The notes: generated from the sequence alone by a model not told the origin. Counted from the stretch's first letter, positions 25,701 through 36,200 are shown. The stretch is DNA of 64,000 nt from Tachypleus tridentatus (GCF_004210375.1 NC_134834.1:160289290-160353289), one strand, 5' to 3'. Translations and numbers: made by a program.

Positions 25701-27576
25701 TGGATTTGGACTGGTATTGACCCCTCACATTGCATTTCTACCTTTCTGACATCATCCAGATGTATATTTACAGGTTTTATTGGATGTACATACACATTGG
25801 TTTAGGTTATCAGTACAGAGGCTCATCTTCCCTTCTGGTTCCTACACTCGAGGTGAATGGTTCAGTAACCTCCTCCTGCTCGGAGATGATTAAGCCCCTC
25901 CTGGTGCTGCTGGTCGGGACTAGAGATGACCTCTCACATACAGTTCAATGAGTCCTAGCCAATTTACATACATTTCTCTTCCTTTTGGATTTGTAATGGA
26001 TCACTTATTCTACACTTTACTTGTGGTGTGACACCAGCTGACTACTTGAGTGATAAGTATATCTGGTTCAGATATGGTACATTCTGTCTTTCACTGGTAT
26101 TTTTCCTCTATATATGTAATGTTGGCATACTCCATGGGTGCACTTCAGATGCTTTTGAAAGGGGCTCATATGGGTAATTTTACACTTGTCCTATCTGCTC
26201 AGTGTGGGATTCTAGCTGTAATTGTAAGTGGAGGTGTAAGTAATTGTACTGGGAGTTAATGTTTTCTCACACTGAAAATATATATCCTACAAATATTATC
26301 ATACTTCCCACCCATTCTTCCCACTTCCAGTATTGGCCATTTTGCCTTATCTCAAAGTGAAGGTTGGGTTCAACTACATAGAGGGAGTCAGCTGAAATAG
26401 GAGTCATGTCACATACTAATATGCCTATTTAAACGTAGTTGAATCAACTGATATACATGTAGAATTAGGTGGAAGTTTGAGACTAGTGGTAAACAAACAT
26501 TTGTGCACCAGAGGACATTCAAATTGAGAATAGTTTTAATAGTGAGAATAGGTAAATACTTATTAGATATATAATTTTCTCATAGGAAAATAGTAACTTT
26601 AATGAAATGTATAAATCTTTTATAAACAGATTTATACATTTGATTGTTATACACAAAATATCAGATGTATTTAAAATATTTGTACTCAAAGTATGCCTGA
26701 GAATTAATAATAAGTCTTAGATAGACTGGTAAGATAAAGTGAAATGTGATGCTCATGTGATGAAAAAAATACTTTTGTCCATCTTATAGTTTGTGTATTG
26801 TATTTATATAATGTTTACAACCTGTGAGATTAATATATACAGTTGTTTTAATATCCCTGTATATTGTATATGTAGCATTTACATTCTACTATGAACTGTC
26901 ACTAAATCAGCACTGTGAGGTAAGATAAATAGTTGGTAATTCTGACATCAAATTTGTAATATCACATTGATCAGTACCCTCTAAAAGGTTGTAGTATGTG
27001 CACTTTGACCTCATTCATGCACATAGAATTAACTAGATGAGTATGGTAATATAGTAAATGTGTAGTTGTATGATAATATATCCCATAAAACAAGGCTGGC
27101 TTATTTGATCTAATAACTTGTGATTTTGGAATCAGCATGGACTCTCACAGCTCAGCTACAGAATAAAAATAATAAGCAGTACAGTTTCAACACAAGTGAA
27201 AGGAAACTGGATTACAGTAATGAAATATAAAATTTAAAGTACATTTGGACCAAACTTAAGCATTAGGTAGCTGCATAATCTCTAAGAAAGATTTTTTCAT
27301 CAAGCTATTTGTTTGAGACAAACAAAATTTTTAGTTTCTGTTTAAGTTAGAAATAGTTTGATTTTACGAAAGGTCATTTCTTTCATTATAGGTTGTGTGT
27401 GGATCTACAAAATATATGAACCTGAATATGATGATATAAGCAGCCCATACTACTGCAACAAGACTGTTTATTTATTTTCCTTTTGGTTGGTAACATCTGT
27501 CTACATAATCTTAGGTCTTTTAACAGGATGTTTATGCTGTTTAACAGTTTCATCAGTCTTTTCTAGCCCTGAATAA
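1785..27576 (+). CDS. TMEM272-like four-pass membrane protein with PPxY tail (spliced gene, whole span)
   Basis: Coding exons, all with GT-AG borders and matching phase: 1785-1796, 5121-5171, 6983-7109, 9279-9389, 11768-11827, 13636-13829 and 27392-27576, plus an optional 8923-9012. The product is about 246 residues (276 with the cassette). The cytosolic N-terminal half carries PPPY, PPSY and PPPTY motifs, the PPxY type bound by WW domains of NEDD4-family ligases. It is followed by SLFGQVREAKK and four hydrophobic segments, split between exons 9279/11768, 13636 and 27392. Recognised by memory of the TMEM272-like family: the PPPxYxSLxGxxxxAK start, the GCxxxxxxxxIPxSMIxIG block, a DACP turn, and a YEPxxxxxxSPxYCxKTxYLFxFW block near the end. 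Family function is poorly known; membrane location is inferred. Exon 13636 is one base short of keeping frame. The last intron is 13.6 kb because of nested retroelements. Confidence 0.85.
2531..2806 (+). mobile_element. tRNA-headed SINE, family 1, AGCTTTGTGC tail
   Basis: Head GCCTGGCTTGGCCAG, a B-box remnant (TTGAATCCCC), body with GGTGATGACTAGTTGCC, tail GTAGCTTTGTGCAAAATTC and then (CAAA)n. Many substitutions and no clear duplication, so older than the 1059 copy. It lies in intron 1 of the TMEM272-like gene. Confidence 0.88.
3500..4530 (+). mobile_element. Decayed CR1-like LINE fragment (RT region)
   Basis: On the + strand DLIYLIFQKAFDKVLHKEL (about 3640-3697) matches the CR1-type RT motif DLVYLDFQKAFDKVPHKRL. 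A broken stretch with LLFLILINNIH follows (about 3840-3875), like the LLFLIYINDI motif. Frames are interrupted throughout and homology fades after about 4000; the right edge is a guess. Old intronic fossil in intron 1. Confidence 0.65.
5121..5171 (+). CDS. TMEM272-like gene, exon 2 (acidic N-terminal segment)
   Basis: 51 nt, phase 0 at both ends, acceptor TTCAG at 5116-5120 and donor GTAGGT at 5172. It reads DSSLHFQDEEKNRTAIM with no stop. Being symmetric it could be skipped without shifting frame. No homology was recognised; support is from splice signals, open frame and phase agreement with the neighbouring exons. Confidence 0.6.
6110..6350. repeat. Diverged tandem repeat, unit about 91-96 bp, 2.5 copies
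   Basis: The phrase GACCAAACNCCTGACA recurs at 6145, 6241 and 6332, and ACCAGAYTTNAATTT precedes each unit. On the - strand the units read through as KCQxFGQ-type repeats, but an in-frame stop and the small size argue against a gene. Confidence 0.7.
6983..7109 (+). CDS. TMEM272-like gene, exon 3 (PPxY-rich tail)
   Basis: 127 nt, acceptor TTTCAG and donor GTAAAG (7110). It encodes 42 residues plus one base and carries SPPPYSQ and GPPPSYDEVV. PPxY motifs bind WW domains of NEDD4-type E3 ligases, so this tail is probably cytosolic and may control turnover or sorting of the membrane protein. If the donor is ignored, the frame runs 24 more codons to a TGA at 7178-7180 with AATAAA at 7199-7204, a possible alternative 3' end. 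Confidence 0.85.
7110..7204 (+). other. Possible alternative terminal exon with intronic poly(A) signal
   Basis: Reading through the exon 3 donor adds GKAPCDDTTNFF and 12 more residues ending FTDEAS before TGA (7178-7180). A perfect AATAAA follows 19 nt later (7199-7204). This would yield a short soluble PPxY protein without membrane segments. The frame and signal are seen; their use is inference. Confidence 0.35.
8923..9012 (+). CDS. TMEM272-like gene, optional 90-nt Cys-rich cassette exon
   Basis: A pyrimidine-rich acceptor CCTTCCCTGCAG precedes 8923 and a donor GTATAA follows 9012. The exon is phase 1 at both ends, so including or skipping it keeps the frame between exon 3 and exon 9279. 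In that phase it has no stop and adds 30 residues, starting DCCYVRTACNC and ending YIPEQE, with five cysteines (four in the first 11 residues). Its acceptor is stronger than that of the next exon. Whether it is constitutive or alternative cannot be told here. I recognise no homologous domain. Confidence 0.6.
9279..9389 (+). CDS. TMEM272-like gene, exon 4 (third proline motif and start of TM1)
   Basis: 111 nt, phase 1 at both ends, donor GTAAGC. It encodes APPPTYQSLFGQVREAKK, then a linker and the hydrophobic run KVIVLILGT that opens the first membrane segment. PPPTYQSLFGxxxxAK is the hallmark I associate with TMEM272-like proteins. The acceptor (AAATGTAG, 9271-9278) has a poor pyrimidine tract. 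Confidence 0.88.
10730..10853 (+). mobile_element. tRNA-headed SINE, family 2, old copy
   Basis: CCTAGTGGCTCAGTGACACG, then GTCTGTGGACTACTAATGC, then CACAGATAACC and TGTAGCTTTGTGTTTCATTAC, match the family-2 order seen at 31955 and 53885. It lies in the intron between exons 9279 and 11768. Confidence 0.75.
11768..11827 (+). CDS. TMEM272-like gene, exon 5 (TM1)
   Basis: 60 nt, phase 1 at both ends, acceptor CTTCTAG and donor GTAAGC. It reads LGCSVVIGITVVIPFSMIII and, with the end of the previous exon, makes transmembrane segment 1. The IPxSMIxIG pattern is typical of the family. Confidence 0.88.
13494..13533 (+). other. Possible poison microexon (40 nt)
   Basis: A strong acceptor (TTGTTTTCAG) and a donor GTAAGC bracket 40 nt. 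Entered in phase 1 it hits TGA at its second complete codon, and 40 nt would shift the frame. Inclusion would therefore make a nonsense-mediated-decay substrate. Splice sites are seen; use is unproven and it may be chance. Confidence 0.25.
13636..13829 (+). CDS. TMEM272-like gene, exon 6 (TM2-TM3), one base short
   Basis: Acceptor TTTTAG and donor GTAATA. It begins SSYIDACPAENKI and, in the next frame over, continues IYLIVAGVFGVLKNLLNFW, a charged loop (RCRKNDEEDQ) and TILTCFLFAWFIAG. The two parts are in different frames. The exon is 194 nt where 195 would keep phase 1 at both ends. The lost base lies near 13677, in AAATTCAATATAC, where the family has I-P-I, so a second C is expected. As given, translation stops at TAG 13692-13694, before TM2. 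Everything else in the gene is intact, so an assembly error or a recent null allele is more likely than an old pseudogene. Confidence 0.85.
14718..14780 (+). repeat. Dispersed hairpin repeat (ATAACCCGAG family), copy 1
   Basis: ATAACCCGAGTTCTTTCAGA followed by AGGTGGACTTTTCTTTATCA. The same order occurs at 54684, with one end of it at 55896. Non-coding; it may be the end of a larger unidentified element. Confidence 0.5.
15000..16650. other. Intronic DNA, nothing recognised
   Basis: Part of the 13.6-kb last intron. A 60-codon frame at 15627-15809 is AT-rich and has no family resemblance. Confidence 0.4.
16800..17250 (+). repeat. Diverged minisatellite, period about 31-33 bp
   Basis: Repeated phrases include TGTTCTCATAGTGAGAACAC, TGTTCCTACTATGAGTTCAC and CTGCTCCTGTGGTTATGAAG, each followed by (A)AAGTT-like and (G)AGCT/ATC-like parts about 31-33 bp apart. 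Units are strongly diverged. The unit resembles, on the opposite strand, that of the 42615 array. Confidence 0.5.
17650..18402 (+). mobile_element. DIRS-like retroelement fossil, left part
   Basis: A GC-richer block with RT/RNase H-region similarity of the DIRS kind, including HINLLVFLAVHQL and VSYITS followed by a QGGT-like context. The element is broken, with multiple breaks. It is interrupted by a LINE whose duplicated target starts at 18403, and related sequence resumes at 23981. It is older than that LINE. The left edge is approximate. Confidence 0.5.
18887..20105 (+). pseudogene. LINE copy 1 ORF1 (gag-like, CCHC), decayed
   Basis: ATG at 18887 (MEDLKKQIIGKQ). An RNA-binding-like region follows at 19088-19345 (GDILVETSSPQHTKPVLK ... 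VIVERDLKNIPESEI). Three CCHC knuckles follow at about 19437-19600: CFQCQQFGHSKTSC is intact, the second has lost a cysteine (YACCGGKGHSAYKC), and the third is CVNCSGPHPSYSISC. ORF1p of such elements packages LINE RNA. An in-frame stop near 19051 and frame changes break it. It ends TAA at 20103-20105, two bases before the ORF2 ATG. Confidence 0.82.
20108..23531 (+). pseudogene. LINE copy 1 ORF2 (endonuclease-RT-RNase H), decayed
   Basis: ATG at 20108 begins MARLVQWNCQGFRSN, the APE-type endonuclease start, with QETFL near 20207 and LLLGEFNEHNPLWGG near 20502. The SDH catalytic motif reads SNH near 20742. RT runs about 21180-22300. Its motif B survives as GVSQGCVLS, but the YVDD box is FVYD at 21927-21938, so the first aspartate is lost. 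RNase H starts IPIYTDG near 22806, with TNS in place of TDS near 23000. A Cys-rich tail precedes the stop at 23529-23531. Several stops and frameshifts. Confidence 0.85.
23981..26500 (+). mobile_element. DIRS-like retroelement fossil, right part
   Basis: Starts directly after the second copy of the LINE target duplication. The block is GC-richer than the intron, and near 24090-24200 it has a stretch resembling the segment after RNase H in DIRS-like elements. From about 25800 it looks like non-coding terminal sequence. Broken, with multiple breaks. The right edge (about 26250-26560) is uncertain. Relatively old: it predates the LINE. Confidence 0.45.
27392..27576 (+). CDS. TMEM272-like gene, last coding exon (TM4 and C-terminus)
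   Basis: Acceptor ATTATAG; enters in phase 1. It encodes GCVWIYKIYEPEYDD, an extracytosolic-looking loop with SSPYYCNKTVY, then a long hydrophobic segment (YLFSFWLVTSVYIILGLL) and a Cys-rich end, finishing SSVFSSPE and TAA at 27574-27576. NKT is a possible N-glycosylation site. The YEP...SPxYCxKTxYLFxFW block is the best-conserved part of the family and fixes the identity. Confidence 0.88.
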
Positions 27577-30500
27577 TTCATGGAGTCATCTCCCAAAAGC
27601 GATGTAAAATGTCATCAGACATCCATTGGTTACAGTACTAGAAGGACTTACTCTTGTATTCTGCCTACTTCTACCAGATAGTACTTATTGATAGTATCTA
27701 AATAGTTTCATGATGTTTATAATTCTAGAATTTGAAAGCTTTCACTGAGGTTCATTTTATACACTAGTAAATTTGAAATTGTAAATTTGTTGGAGCAGTG
27801 AAGACCATCTAATGCAGGATACATACTTGCAACTACATGTATTATAGTTTATTTATTGAAGTAATCTATCTTGATGGAAAAATGATTTGTAATTGGTCTT
27901 TTTTTTTTTTTAGATTTTCTATAAAAGCAAATACTGAATTGAAGGATAAGTTGTTGGCTGAGATTTAATAATCTGAAAGTTACAACTTTCAGACCTTGTT
28001 GAGGCTCATTATGTGTGTATGATATTGTATGAACAGGGGTAACCCTCACATGCTTGAAAGTACCAGTTTGTATAGATCACTAACTTTAAGAAATTACTTA
28101 CCCCATTATTATTGTAAATGGTAAATAGCTTTATATTCTAAACATTTTTTCAAGTTCCTGATGATGGTTTTATGCCCATGTTACTAAATTTTATAATTCT
28201 GAATTGAATGGTAACTGGGATATTTCCATTTATACAAAACAATATGTACATTATTTCATTGTAATGAAGACTGATACACATGATGATTTAGATACTGTGA
28301 GTTATAAACACATTATAATTTCTTACTTGAAATGATGGTCTGAAACTTTGTGTGTGAATGTTTTGTTTCAGTGTTGTTTGTATGATGTTGTGTCAGCTTA
28401 AGATAACATTTTTAAAATTGAAACTTAAAACAAAATTGATTTTGCTTGTTCAAATAATAATATTTCAGGCTGAAAACCACAAAGTAACTTTGAACTTCAC
28501 CACTAGCATGCTGTTGTTGATGTGTTTGACAGAACTAATGAGTGGTACATAAAAAAGAATACCACTATGATTTTTTTTCACTAGTTGAGTCATAACTAAT
28601 AGCACATAATTTCTAAGCCTTTTCATATGCATCAGCTGCTCTTAAAATGAATTTTTCACTTTGTGTTATACAGGGTCACATAATTTCCTTTAAGCTAGAT
28701 TTAATTTCAGGTACAAAATAAGCTAACTAGCTTTTTTCATTTTTTTTTGTAGTGTTTTGTACATGAGTGATTTCGATTGACTGTGTTAAGTTTGAAGAAA
28801 ATAATTATTAAATAATTACAAATTTATAAAGATTAGTCATGCAATTACTGGTTGATTTTTGATCAGTTAAAAGACAAATTGTATTTTTATAACTGTTGTG
28901 ACTTTAAGTTTTTTTTATTTTTATTAATGAATGCTAGTGCCATTAGTTTCATCACATTTTGGTACTAAAGATATGTATCCTATTAAGTGAAAATGATTAT
29001 CTGAAGTTGTCTTACATTAACACATAACACTTCTTCAGTTGAAACTAGTATGAAGGAAATTAAAACATCCTCAACTGTGTGTAATTAATCTTCAACACAA
29101 ATGTTATGTTTGAAATTCTTTTAGTTGTAAATAACCAAAAATTATAGACTTTTGTGCATAAAGTTTATATGAAGATTTAAAATGTGTTTTAAAAACCACA
29201 CAATTTTCTGGTATCCTTCACTAAAGGAAAAACAAACTTTATTATGTATATTGCTGTTGTTTAATCTGTCCACCTAATACTGTTTGTTATTCTGGAGAAA
29301 CAGATTGTCTTGAGTTTAGTTTGTGTTGACAGGATACTTATTTTGGTAGATATTAACTGTTAAATGAACTGTATCGATTAGATGCATATTTATACAAAGT
29401 ATAAAGTATACATTGATGAGTTATTTGTATTTTATAAGTATATTCAACCAAACTGATGTCAGTTGCTGAGCAACCTGTGTTACTGATTATTTACCTTGAT
29501 GTTGTGTTATGAAATTCTTACTATTGAGTGACTGAAATTATAAACCATTTGCTAGGTTTTCCTTTCCTTTTGTATAATTTCTGAGAAGGTTAGATAATTC
29601 AGAATTTCCACAATGAATTATTGGTATTCCAGACAAATTGGTTTTTATTTATATTATTTGATTTTTTTCATGAAAAAAGAATATGTTTCGGGTTTAGTAC
29701 TTTTATAAACAGACTTATTTTGTGAAACATCATATTTTTTTTTAATTGAGAATGTTTTTCTTTCAAACTAATGAATTGCATAAAATAATCAGTCATTTTA
29801 TATGAAGAAATGGTTTGTGTGGGGGAAAATGTAATCCAGAATCTACAGGAGAAAAAAAAGCCATCAAATTAATGATTTTTTGTACAGAAGTTATATTTGA
29901 AATTATCCAGCTTAATAAAATTGAAAATCTTAATTTCATTATCATCCCTCAGTACAAAAAGCTTTGATAGCTTACTTCCTGGCTTTTCAGCTAGACACTA
30001 TTCTTCTTTGTGTTTTTTATAAGATACATTATGTATTTTTCAGTTAACTTGCATATGTCATTTTTAAAGGCATAAGATAAATTCTCTGCAATTTTATCAG
30101 TCTAAGCCTAATTTTACAGTTGTTATTTCCAGATTTTTTAAATGAAAAATATCAGTAATGTACACCTTATATTTTCCTTTTGGTTGTTTTTTACTACCAT
30201 TTCTTAAGGAAAATAAAATCCAGCTCAGTGATAAGAAGACTTTCAGAAAGACTTACTTTTTGCTATCAGCTTAGATCAGCTATTTTGGCATCTTCCACTC
30301 AGCAATTTCAGTTTATTTTCCACACCATAAATGACAAGGAGGTCAGAATATATTTTCTGTGTTATCTAAACCTTTAAAAGAAATTTGATTGGTAGCAAAA
30401 TAAGTAGAAACGTTCCACAGATTGTATACTTACTAAAATACCTACTTTATAATTTAGAAGCAAATGTGTTGTAGGAATGCTTAAAGGCTTTACAAGAATA

Positions 30501-31943
30501 TATTAGTTGTTTTAACTCATAGAATGTTTTTAACTATTAATTCATTTTAGATTTTACATATGATATCAAGATTTCAGTTTATTTGCATACACGTATAATA
30601 AAAAAAAAAAAAAGAGAGAATTAATAGTAATTGGGACATTCGTTAAGCCTAATAAATGTTTAATGTTAGACCAAAATTAACATTCTTAACATCTGTGAAT
30701 ATTATTTCATGTCATTGTAAAAGACACCTTCCATTTCAGTCATGTGGTAAACAACAACCGAAGAAAAATGTTTATACTTGTAGGAATATATTACAATTTA
30801 GAATTCTGATAATCAAAAGCAAATCATAATTTTTACAAATAATGTTAAAATGAAAAAAGATAATTCTAAGACTAATCCACTTGTAAATATGTTGGCCACC
30901 TTGGGCCCAATGATAAATAAAAGCTTAATTATCAGATATTGTACATAGTATTAACATTTTAGCTGATTGGTTAAATGGAGTTTCAGCAGGTATCTAAACA
31001 TTTAGTAACATATACATTGAACACAATATTCTTGAGAATATTTTACCAAAGTATCATTGATACAAGTGAGACTTTTATAAATAACAATTTTTGAGCATGC
31101 ACATTTTTTATTATATCTATTAAGTTGTAGGTTTGGTTCATAATACTAATTTGATTATAAGTAAGATTCAACTTGATTGGTACTTATGAAAAATAACTAT
31201 GAAAAATTTGTAACATAATGTAATGTTTTATGTAAATATATAGTGTTTTTATATTTTTATTATATCTAATTATATTTGAATTAATACCTTCATAATTTAT
31301 GAAAAGTTTTCCATTCCAAATGCACTGAGAGAGAATACTTTGTATGAGTGCTAATTGTTTTTTGTAATGCATATCTGTATTAAAAACACTAAATTTATTT
31401 GTTTAATGGCATTAGTTTGGCAAATCTCTTATCCATTATTGCAGTGTGTATAAAATTTGATATTTTTATTGTAGTAGTTATTTATTTATTTTGGACAGTA
31501 CCATGTCGTATATCCTTGGAGTGGAATTAGACATTCTCCTTTGTGACTAGTCGGTGTTTTATAACTTAAAAGGCACATAATACTCAGTAATTAATGTATT
31601 TAAAGTCAAAATGAATGCATGTTTTTCATAATTTTTAATTTATTTTTTACCCCTTTATTTTGCTTATTGTGCTTAATGTTTTTTTTAGTTCACCATGTAT
31701 TCCAGACTGTGAAGCATTGTTGTTAATAATAGTAAAGTGTTGTTTCTGTAGGAATAACTCATGTTAACTGAGAGATGATACACATGCAAATCATATATTT
31801 GGGACTATGAATAGATGTTAGTATAATGTATACTTTAATTTAAAGGCCAATTTGTTTGATGATTAAGATATGCTTTATATGTCGTACATACTTACAAAAT
31901 ATTTTAAATCAGATTGACATCAAAGTATGAATTGTTGAGTTCA
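27577..31943 (+). other. 3' UTR of the TMEM272-like gene and intergenic AT-rich DNA
   Basis: No coding exon recognised. The first plain AATAAA I noticed after the stop is at 29914-29919, and another group is near 30911-30922. The 3' UTR could therefore be 2.3 kb or more. Short open frames here are AT-rich and look random. Confidence 0.4.
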
Positions 31944-31954
31944 GGATATCATTT

Positions 31955-32083
31955 GGCCCCCCGCTAGTACAGCGGTATGTCTCCGGATTTACAACGCTAA
32001 AATCAGGGGTTCAATTCCCTCCGGTGGGCTGAGCAGATAGCCCGATGTGGCTTTGCTATAAGAAAAACAAACAAACAAACAAA
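31955..32083 (+). mobile_element. tRNA-headed SINE, family 2, complete, with perfect 11-bp TSD
   Basis: GGATATCATTT at 31944-31954 and 32084-32094 flanks 129 bp. The head is GCCCCCCGCTAGTACAGCG, with B-box GGTTCAATTCC, then GAGCAGATAGCCC, TGGCTTTGC and (CAAA)n. A short, clean, recent insertion with its promoter boxes recognisable. Confidence 0.92.
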
Positions 32084-32094
32084 GGATATCATTT

Positions 32095-33130
32095 ATCTTG
32101 ATTTTATAATTGTGCACTTAGCAACAAGAAATTTCTTGATTAAACTTGTTATTGGAAAGTTTTATGGCAATTTTAATAATACTTTTGTGCAATAGTGATT
32201 TGAAAAAACAACAAATAATCAATGCTTTCTCACAGAGAAAAAGTATTTAGTTAATTTTGATAAATAAAAGGATTCTTTCATTCATTGTTTATTTATCATT
32301 AAAGCTAGAATGTGTATGATATTAATAATATTAATATGCATGTTTAAAGATATCTCATATTTCTATGTTTAAAACAAACTTAAAATGTTTAACTTTTTTG
32401 CAGGTAGAAATCACACATTTGTTTAATTTTTAAATATTTTACTGTATTATATTCTTGTTGGAGTTTCCCAGATGTACTTCGACAGATCACGAATTTATAC
32501 TGTATTAGTGTAAAATGTAATTATTGAAATGTCATACATATGCAAGATGTTATTCAAACTTGATTTCCTTACCATTTGTGACTGATATACTTAATAATAT
32601 TTAAGATCTTTTTCGATATGCAAAGTTTAAAGTACATTCTATGATACCATGTTGTTCTTCTGTATGTTTTTCAAGTAATGTGACTATTACATCAATATAT
32701 TGTACATGCAAGTTTGGAAATCAATGTTGTAATATTAGATGTAGAGAATTTTTCTAAAAGTGTATGAATTTACGATATTTGTACATCTTTAAAAAATAAG
32801 CGCACAAGAAACTTTATCTGCATTTTTATCAAAGTTTTATTTTGCACATGAAGAACCTAAATATAAATAAACTCAAAATACATGTCCACTAAAGAAACTT
32901 TTGTTAATAAACTGTTTCACTTTATTTCCTGTGTATAAAAACAGAATGTAACATGTTAAGTAGATGACCTAAAAAAAGGGGGGGATTCTGTAAAATGATA
33001 AGAATTTCTGAGAATAATATCTGACGTTTACTGATCTTTCTAAAAATTGAATTATTAAAATATTTGACTTTTTAGGTGTTAATGTTTTTTATATACTAAA
33101 TTAATGTAACCCAACATTATTAACCATGAT
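32095..33130. other. AT-rich intergenic DNA, no feature
   Basis: No gene or repeat recognised. AATAAA motifs at about 32868 and 32906 could serve a very long 3' UTR of the TMEM272-like gene. Confidence 0.35.
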
Positions 33131-33290
33131 ACAGTTTAAATCCACAATAATGGAACACCACTACATTTATATGGATACAAGCTTCAACACTTTCACATTG
33201 TTGGATGAAAAAAGAAAGACACGTGAAATTTTTTAAACTTGTATTCGTAAAAATTTGGTGGTATATTACTATTGTGGATTTATACTTTAT
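33131..33290. repeat. Inverted-repeat (MITE-like) element
   Basis: Left arm AGTTTAAATCCACAATAATG with ACACCAC beyond it. The right arm read on the - strand is AGTATAAATCCACAATAGTA with ACCACC beyond it. The arms are about 28 bp with a few mismatches and enclose about 90 bp. No transposase. Superfamily unknown. Confidence 0.5.
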
Positions 33291-36200
33291 TTTAGAGTAC
33301 ATAGTATTGTGTATTCACATACCATTACTCTACATAGAAACATTTAATATCGGTAATGCAACTATAAATTAAAAGCTATGTTAATTTCAAGACTCCCATG
33401 TATGTTTATATTTTTCAAGTACACAAATATTATTTTTCTATGTAAGAGTATGCAACCAAATTTCAAGAAGTTTTAACAAATGCAAATAATTAAATAAGGC
33501 TTCTAAAATATACAAAAATGGCTGTTAATCTGACAAAAAGAGGTTTTATAGAGCTTTTGGCAGCCACCAAAGCAAAAGAAATACAAATCAGGAATTAGCC
33601 TATTATTGGAAAATTACAGATACAACAAATATATGTGACCTGCATTATAAGTAATTTAAGTTACTAGAATGAGCAAGGTTGATTGTTCAGGTCAGTTTCC
33701 AGATTAATTGATCAGAATTGAATACTTTATAGGATATAAATTCTTCAATTGCCATCATATTAGTAAGAGGAGGATACAGAATGTCTCATCCAACTATGTT
33801 TTTTATGTTATACCTTTTTTTTTAATACGTCTTGAAAGTTTGTCTGCAATTTTAGGTTTATTTATTTCAGAGTGAGAATATAATTAGGTAGATAATTTGG
33901 TGATCATAGCTCATAATTTTCATGATGAGAAATTACACATTTAAAAAAATTTGGCACTTTGTTGCATAAAATTGGAGTCGCATTAGAAAGAAATGGTTCT
34001 ATTTCAATAAAACAATTGTCAAACACATTTTATTCAAATACAAAACAAATTTTTTTTTAATTATTGTTAAATACAAAAGACACAAAAAATAATTTTGTCT
34101 GAACACAAAACAAAAACTACAGTTCAGTTGAGGTGATCAAAATTTAGAGTGATTGCCCACATATGTAACATCAATAAAAAAAACTTAATATTTATAAAAA
34201 TTAGAGAAATTCTGGTAGTTGACTTCATTTGATTACTGTATTTGATTAAGTCTTGTAGCTATAATTCTTCACAAAGTATGCAGATTATGCTTTATCAAAG
34301 TAATGCCAAATTTTTACAAAAATCTGTATTTACGAATAGGAATGGAGCATCAAAAGTTAGTTTTAAAGTGAGAATCAGTGATCATAGAGTTGAGACATTG
34401 TCATGGATCCAGTAAGTAGATATAAGGCTTGACATTGTTTTTTTCTAATGATATCTAGAAATGTGAAAAAATATAAATTAGTAGTTCTTGTATTAAATTG
34501 TAAGCAACAATGTTAAAAGGATTTTCAAAGAGTAGTCAACACATATTTCTTTTGTGAGAATTATGTTAAATTAATTTCTGATTACTGATACAAATTGTGA
34601 GGTTTTGGGATATAATTTCTTTGCAGTCAATTCTTGCTCAGTTACTTAACTAGAATCTACCCTGATTCAACTTGCTGTTTTTAGTGAGTCATGATATACA
34701 ATATGTATTTCTCATGTTGCTTTTTTTAGAATTAAAGTTATTATTAGTGAATGGTAAATATCTTGGGTCAGTGAATATACTATAGTGTAATAATGTAAAA
34801 TTTATTTATGAAGGACAAGGTTATTTAAAGGCCCAAAATTCCTGCATTGAGAAACTTTCTGAGTATAGTACTAAAAAATCAACCTTCTGCTAAAAGACAT
34901 TTTTATTCTGATTTCATTTTCAAATAGCATGATAGATATGACTTATAAATTTATCTAAAATTTATTTGTGTGGGAAAAAAGTAGTTTATAATAAGAAGTT
35001 CAGGTAGAAATTATATAAAAAATCCAGTCCTATGACATGTACATAATCAAGTAAGCAATTTAAACCTAGGTGTTGATAAAGTAGCCTTGTATAAAATAAT
35101 GTTAGAAGTTGACTCAATGAAGTAAAATGCATTTGAAGAAAATTGAAAGAGAACCCAAACAAAAATTGAGCCTAGTTAACTAAGCTCATTAAAAACTGTA
35201 TATGAAGCTTTTGTGTTACTTAATTTCTTATGATAACAACCACAAAATAATTGGAATGTCGTACACTATCAAATCCAAGAAATCAGTCTGACTGCAGAAT
35301 ATAACTATGTTTATGTCTCATAAATCCAAAAGGAAGGAAACTTGGGTAAAGTCTTTTTTTATTGTTTTCACAAAATACGTTTTTGTGCTCTGTTCAGAAA
35401 CTTTCTTCATAGAGGAATTTTTGGCCTTTAAATTAATCTTTTGAAAGATAATTCAGGTAAGTGCATTTTTGAGCTAACGTCTTCACAATGAAACATGAAG
35501 TGGCACTTTAATATTCAAACTAAGACCATTTTGTTTTAACAGATTTCAGCTTCTTGTGTAGAGCAAAAAGTATGTGTAATATTTACCAAACAATTGTGAG
35601 ATATTTTTTAATCAGTCAAAATACCTTATTTAAAAGTAATGTATTGTAACTCATGAAACCATGTGTGATAAAATAAAATGAAGGAAATATTTCATTGGAT
35701 TCCAACTAAACTTCACTACTTTATGTCAAAGAGGTGAATGGTTACAAAATATAATTATTGTGAATTTAAGGAAGCTTAAATCTTTAGTACTCTTACAGCT
35801 GAATTTTAATATATTTATTATGTTGTAATTTTGTCTAAATTAAAGTATGTGGATATAAATTATTTAAAATAATTTCAGTTTAATAATTAATAAATCTGGT
35901 TTAAAAGTTAAGGAATTTAAATATGTTTCTTAATTTATATACACAACTTTGGAATGTGTCCATACTTAAATTACACAATAAAGGGCTGAAAACATTCCAT
36001 CCAACCCAACTACTAATTTAGACCAAGTTTTCTTACTACAGCTCATACAGACGGGCTTAAAAAATCAGTGTTTTAATTGGAGGTATGGAAACAACATTCT
36101 GAATGTCTTCAATTATATTTACCAACCATATTTTAAATCACCACAAAAATGACTCTAGGATCAGTGTGTTCTGTTGTTCTTTTTCTAGAACACTAAAATG

